A stretch of DNA of 64,000 bases, taken from Paenibacillus sp. J31TS4. GTDB lineage: Bacteria > Bacillota > Bacilli > Paenibacillales > NBRC-103111. Below are positions 60,829 to 64,000 of the stretch, one piece after another. The first letter of the stretch is position 1. Each line of letters begins with the position of its first letter. The notes under the pieces were generated by a model. It saw nothing but the letters and a program-made list of their open reading frames with translations. It was not told where the DNA came from and did not search any database. The stretch lies in contig NZ_BOSI01000001.1 of NCBI RefSeq assembly GCF_018403265.1, forward strand, positions 558,001-622,000, read 5' to 3'. The position numbers and the translations under genes were made by a program.

Positions 60829-61515
60829 ATGACCCATTCCGCCGGCAGTCGCCCGCGCGGCTCATCTCCAGACACTCGGGGCTTCACGCTGGAACGAGTT
60901 CCCTCCTTCCGGGATAACAGGCTGCTGCAGCTGGTGCTGCTCGTTTTTGCCGTCTTGTGGACAATTCTAGCGTTTCATCCGGTCGACCGCCGGGATTGGC
61001 TCCTCGAGAATGCCCTTATCGTGGCAGCCGTGGCTGCGATGGCTTTTACGTATCGCCTCTATCCGTTCACCAACCGCTCCTATCTGCTGCTCGCGGTCTT
61101 TCTCCTCCTGCATGCCGTCGGGGCCCATTATGCTTATGAACATACCCCGATCGACAGCTGGTACCGGGAGACGTTCCATGTCCGTCGAGGCGTCTATGAT
61201 CGTATCGTGCACCTGACGTTCGGGCTCCTCGTCTTCTTCCCAGTCCGCGAAGTCCTCCTGCACAGGTCGCAGCTCAGCCGGTTCTGGTCGTATGCCGTCC
61301 CCTATGCGATCATCCTCGCGATGTCGGCTCTGTTCGAGATTCTGGAAGTTCGGGTGGCGCTCCTCGCCGGCGAGAAGCTGGCGCAGCAGTATCTCGGCAC
61401 CCAAGGGGACCCGTTCGATTCGCAAAAGGACATGGAGATGTCGCTTCTCGGCGGCGCCCTCGCCATCGTGCTGTCGGTTTGGCTGGCCCGGCGTGCCAAC
61501 CGGTCCGCTCCTTAG
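60829..61515 (+). CDS. YjdF/DUF2238-family membrane protein
   Basis: 228 aa with about six hydrophobic helices. Diagnostic blocks are VFAVLWTILAFHPVDRRDWLLEN, HAVGAHYAYEHTPIDSW and a conserved YDRIVHLTFGLL. These identify the DUF2238 family, of unknown function. AGGAGG-like site precedes the ATG (ATAAGGAGG). Single gene convergent with the YciI-like gene. Confidence 0.9.
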   Translation: MTHSAGSRPRGSSPDTRGFTLERVPSFRDNRLLQLVLLVFAVLWTILAFHPVDRRDWLLENALIVAAVAAMAFTYRLYPFTNRSYLLLAVFLLLHAVGAHYAYEHTPIDSWYRETFHVRRGVYDRIVHLTFGLLVFFPVREVLLHRSQLSRFWSYAVPYAIILAMSALFEILEVRVALLAGEKLAQQYLGTQGDPFDSQKDMEMSLLGGALAIVLSVWLARRANRSAP

Positions 61516-61571
61516 CCGCGCTTGCTCGAGGGCGCTAACCCGAGTTGGGCTGCTAGCCCCGTCAAACAGAA

Positions 61572-61602
61572 AAGAAGCTTGGCCTCTTCGGTCAAGCTTC
61601 TT
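61572..61602. terminator. Terminator between YjdF- and YciI-like genes
   Basis: AAGAAGCTTGGCC pairs with GGTCAAGCTTCTT (one wobble). TTTTCTGTTTG follows on the minus strand, ending the YciI-like transcript; the plus strand has only TTGC. Confidence 0.8.
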
Positions 61603-61617
61603 GCATGGGTACGACGC

Positions 61618-61878
61618 TTAGCGTACCAGAGCCCACTCGCGAATCTCGTAATCCCGCGCCTTGTGCACCACGTAGGGATCCTGCTCGACCAGCGCTTTCA
61701 CGTCCTCGTAGGACTCGCCCTGGTAGACGACAAGTCCGCCGGAGCCGTCTACGAACCGGCCGTAGACGAACAGCTTGTCCTCCTCCTTGAGCTTCTGCAG
61801 ATACTCCAGGTGGGCCGGCCGGTATTCCTGGCTAAGCGCCTCATCCTTCATCGGCAAAAAAACAGCGAAGTACTTCAT
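61618..61878 (-). CDS. YciI family protein
   Basis: 86 aa, the usual YCII length. MKYFAVFLPMKDEAL, the His in YRPAHLEYLQKL and the Asp in VEQDPYVVHKARDYEIREW are characteristic. AGGAGGAGAAGG sits directly before ATG 61878; longer frames have no site. The fold is ferredoxin-like with a proposed His-Asp active pair. Function not established in this group. Confidence 0.88.
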   Translation of the reverse strand: MKYFAVFLPMKDEALSQEYRPAHLEYLQKLKEEDKLFVYGRFVDGSGGLVVYQGESYEDVKALVEQDPYVVHKARDYEIREWALVR

Positions 61879-61911
61879 CCTTCTCCTCCTATGTACGCTA
61901 GTAGTCGGGAT

Positions 61912-61930
61912 GGAGGGCCATGAGCCCTCC
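61912..61930. repeat. Short hairpin between YciI- and TRIC-like genes
   Basis: GGAGGGC and GCCCTCC form a 7-bp stem with a 5-nt loop. A GC-rich second stem follows at about 61941. No T tract; it may help end the TRIC-like transcript. Confidence 0.35.
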
Positions 61931-61991
61931 GGGTCTCGCCGCCCGCCTGGCGGGCAGACGGCGAAGCACGGCTCGCTTCCGGAGCGGGCCG

Positions 61992-62612
61992 TCAGCCCGT
62001 TCCTCCCATCCGCTGGAACGACCGCTTGGGCAGCCGCCACTTGAAATGCACGGATAGCATTCTCATAGTGATGACGACAAGGAACAGGACGACGATCTCC
62101 ATCGTAGACCTGGCGAAGCCGAGTCCGATGCAGATTCCAGCGAGAATCGACCATCCCGCGTATATCTCGTCTCTAAGCACCAGCGGCTTGCGCCTGGCAA
62201 GCACGTCGCGGATGATGCCGCCTCCCGCACCGGTCAGCATAGCCGCCACGATACAGGCACTGAGCGGATGCTGCATGGTGACTGCATATAGCGCTCCCTG
62301 GATCGAGAATGCGGCGAGGCCGATCGCGTCAAAAAACGATTCCCAAGTCCGCCAGCGCTGAATCCAGATGGACGGCAGCAGAAAGATCAGCGTCATGGCA
62401 AGCAGCGCTATCTTCAGCAGCATTCCCTGCTCCCACAGCATGGTGACCGGGACGCCGATCAGCAGATTACGGACTACTCCGCCGCCAAAGGCCGTCACCA
62501 GGCCCAGCACATAGACGCCCAGAATATCATAGTCCTCTTCCATCGCCACGATCGCGCCGCTTGCCGCAAAGGCGATCGTGCCGATTACGCTCATATACAA
62601 TACCCAATCCAC
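61992..62612 (-). CDS. TRIC/UPF0126-family membrane protein
   Basis: A 206-aa membrane protein with about seven helices in two inverted halves. The halves carry TAFGGGVVRNLLIG and TGAGGGIIRDVL, the Gly-rich signature of the trimeric intracellular cation channel family found in bacteria as YvgT/YadS. A homotrimeric potassium-permeable channel has been described for family members. Divergent from the DUF2533 gene. Confidence 0.92.
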   Translation of the reverse strand: MDWVLYMSVIGTIAFAASGAIVAMEEDYDILGVYVLGLVTAFGGGVVRNLLIGVPVTMLWEQGMLLKIALLAMTLIFLLPSIWIQRWRTWESFFDAIGLAAFSIQGALYAVTMQHPLSACIVAAMLTGAGGGIIRDVLARRKPLVLRDEIYAGWSILAGICIGLGFARSTMEIVVLFLVVITMRMLSVHFKWRLPKRSFQRMGGTG

Positions 62613-62636
62613 ACTTGTGCCTGCCTTTGATCTTGT

Positions 62637-62665
62637 TTGTCAGCCGTCAAGCTGTATAGTATCAT
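62637..62665 (+). promoter_or_regulatory. Promoter of the DUF2533 gene
   Basis: TTGTCA, 17 nt and TATCAT on the plus strand, about 60 nt before the start codon. Confidence 0.6.
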
Positions 62666-62726
62666 ATTAAAGCATGATAGGGACCCGAGCCAGACCTATT
62701 TTTCCCTGCCGGAGGAGAGATTCTTG

Positions 62727-62987
62727 ATGAACGTACACGAAGCGATCAGCACCCATTCCCGCAAGCAGCAGGAGCACCTCGAGCGCTTCCGTCTGCTGGA
62801 CGAGCGGCGGGAGGCAGCCATTGAAGCAGCCATCCGCCAATGCCTGGCGGGCGAGGCGTTTGATACGGCCGCCATCAACGAGGCGACCGCGGCCATCAAC
62901 ACCCACGCCAAAAACGGCATCTCGCCGACCCGCGTCTACGTTACGGAGGATATGGTTCGCGAGGCCGCAGCCAAGCAGCGCGCCTAA
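62727..62987 (+). CDS. DUF2533 family protein
   Basis: 86 aa, helical and charged. Characteristic stretches are VHEAISTHSRKQQEHLERF, CLAGEAFDTAAINEAT and the end PTRVYVTEDMVREA. GGAGGAG lies 9 nt before ATG 62727. A Bacillales family of unknown function; no catalytic motif is visible. Confidence 0.85.
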   Translation: MNVHEAISTHSRKQQEHLERFRLLDERREAAIEAAIRQCLAGEAFDTAAINEATAAINTHAKNGISPTRVYVTEDMVREAAAKQRA

Positions 62988-63003
62988 TCGAGGTGCAGAC
63001 ACG

Positions 63004-63051
63004 ACAACCCCCTTTGCCGACCGGTCGAACCGGTTTGGCCAAGGGGGTTGT
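63004..63051. terminator. Hairpin between convergent DUF2533 and AIM24 genes
   Basis: ACAACCCCCTT and AAGGGGGTTGT form an 11-bp stem with an internal CCGG stem. No strong T tract on either side, but the position suits a shared terminator. Confidence 0.6.
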
Positions 63052-63086
63052 GTCCTAGTTGTAGCGGTACGCCTGGGACGAAAGCG

Positions 63087-63875
63087 TCAGCGATTGTCCC
63101 CGTCGAACAAGTTGCCGAGTCCGCCGAGCACGCTTCCTTCTTCCTTCCGTCCCGATACGCCCGACGCCGAAATGACCCGGTCCGCCAGTCGGCTGAACGG
63201 AAGCGATTGGATCCAGACGGTGCCGGGTCCGCGCAGCGTAGCGAAGAACAAGCCTTCGCCGCCGAACAGCGCTGTTTTGATTCCTTTTACGAATTCGATG
63301 TCGTAATCGATGTCCTGCGTCATCGCGACTAGGCAGCCGGTATCGATCCGGATGACTTCACCCGGCGCGAGCGTCCTTTCCACGACTGTCCCGCCGGCAT
63401 GCACGAAGGCGAGACCGTCTCCTTCGAGCTTCTGCATAATAAAGCCTTCGCCGCCGAAGAAGCCAGCCCCCAGCTTGCGCTGGAATTCGATGCCAATGCT
63501 GACGCCCTTGGCCGCACAGAGGAACGAGTCCTTTTGGCAGATCAGCTTGCCGCGCAGCATGCTGAGATCCATCGGCAGAATTTTCCCCGGATAGGGAGCA
63601 GCGAACGAGACACACTTTTTGCCGTAGCCTCCGTTCGTATACACCGTCATGAAGAGACTCTCACCCGTCAACAGCCGTTTCCCGGCGCCGAGCAGTTTGC
63701 CCATCAGTCCCTGTCTCGAATTGCCGTCTCCGAAGATCGTCTCCATCCGAATCTCCGCATCCATCATCATGAAGCTGCCGGCTTCCGCGACGACGCTTTC
63801 CTGCGGGTCCAGTTCGATCTCCACCAGCTGCATTTCGTTTCCGATTATCCGGTAATCAATTTCATGCGCGTTCAT
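63087..63875 (-). CDS. TIGR00266/AIM24-family protein
   Basis: A 262-aa protein of the TIGR00266/AIM24 group. It shows [10 protein letters not shown] near residue 37, the Gly-rich [17 protein letters not shown] typical of the family, and [19 protein letters not shown] near the end. The fold is a beta-helical sandwich related to the TRAP-like proteins. No enzymatic activity is established for the family. Single gene in minus orientation. Confidence 0.92.
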   Translation of the reverse strand: MNAHEIDYRIIGNEMQLVEIELDPQESVVAEAGSFMMMDAEIRMETIFGDGNSRQGLMGKLLGAGKRLLTGESLFMTVYTNGGYGKKCVSFAAPYPGKILPMDLSMLRGKLICQKDSFLCAAKGVSIGIEFQRKLGAGFFGGEGFIMQKLEGDGLAFVHAGGTVVERTLAPGEVIRIDTGCLVAMTQDIDYDIEFVKGIKTALFGGEGLFFATLRGPGTVWIQSLPFSRLADRVISASGVSGRKEEGSVLGGLGNLFDGDNR

Positions 63876-63908
63876 CCGTGCGCCGTCCTCTCTTTGTCGC
63901 GGCTCCCG

Positions 63909-64000
63909 TCAGGAGCCAAAATAGTCTCGTTCCAGGTCTTCCAGCTCGTGCAGAGCCTTGGCCGCATAGGCGGCCCGTTCCTCCGCCAGTTCCTTCAGCT
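63909..64000 (-). CDS. C-terminal end of a gene cut by the right edge
   Basis: 29 codons ending LEDLERDYFGS before TGA at 63909-63911. The visible part is a charged helix with a heptad-like pattern (ELAEERAAYAAKALHELEDL), suggesting a coiled coil. Too little remains to name it. Confidence 0.55.
   Translation of the reverse strand, partial: LKELAEERAAYAAKALHELEDLERDYFGS

Noticed and set aside
1-64000. CRISPR arrays, tRNA, rRNA, intact insertion sequences or phage genes
   Set aside because: I looked for regular short repeats, tRNA-like cloverleaf ends, transposase motifs and phage structural genes and found none that could be supported.

Overview
The window looks like chromosome from a high-GC member of the Paenibacillaceae (Paenibacillus or Cohnella type). 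The evidence is the family content: a YesM/YesN two-component pair next to an LplABC-type sugar ABC transporter, EcsC, a YjdF-type membrane protein, DUF2533, a TRIC/UPF0126 channel and a TIGR00266/AIM24 protein. Ribosome binding sites are strong AGGAGG types, GTG and TTG starts occur, and U-tailed hairpin terminators are common. I see no rRNA, tRNA, CRISPR array, intact insertion sequence or prophage. The taxonomic placement is inference.

1-7.6 kb is a leftward operon for small amino-compound metabolism: UlaG-like hydrolase, D-threonine-aldolase-fold PLP enzyme, RidA, M20 hydrolase, M81 (MlrC-like) hydrolase, class III aminotransferase, SDR, and a gene running off the left edge. 7.7-18.8 kb is a leftward polysaccharide-utilisation operon: two sugar permeases and a lipoprotein, YesN, YesM, an SDR, a heparinase II/III-type lyase and a GH88 hydrolase. 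It is preceded by a promoter with a perfect cre match over the -35. 18.8-21.6 kb holds an autoregulated repressor/hydrolase pair divergent from ecsC. 21.6-25.4 kb is potABCD. A DHA2-type drug exporter and a sugar isomerase follow, then rightward nagBA at 28.4-30.3 kb.

31-39.2 kb is the least ordinary stretch. A large secreted beta-propeller-like gene carries an internal frameshift and has lost its 5' end. It meets, head to head, a binding-protein-like gene that has also lost its 5' end, which marks a rearrangement scar. Beyond it are an FAD oxidoreductase and a divergent Eis-like acetyltransferase/LacI pair, with the palindrome TGGGAGCGCTCCCA between them. 39.2-41.4 kb is an AT-rich island with one dacA-type carboxypeptidase gene. 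mntH and a very large secreted cohesin/SH3/purple-acid-phosphatase-like protein follow.

46.4-56.7 kb holds a SIS isomerase/DeoR/ROK kinase operon whose promoter carries the same TGATCGT repeats as nagBA. It also holds an sdaAB-sdaAA-M20 operon with an unusual three-domain regulator, and a DHDPS-like/epimerase pair behind a TAAAGAC-repeat operator. 56.8-64 kb is mostly housekeeping and small conserved genes, including a MurC-type ligase, and ends in a partial gene at the right edge.
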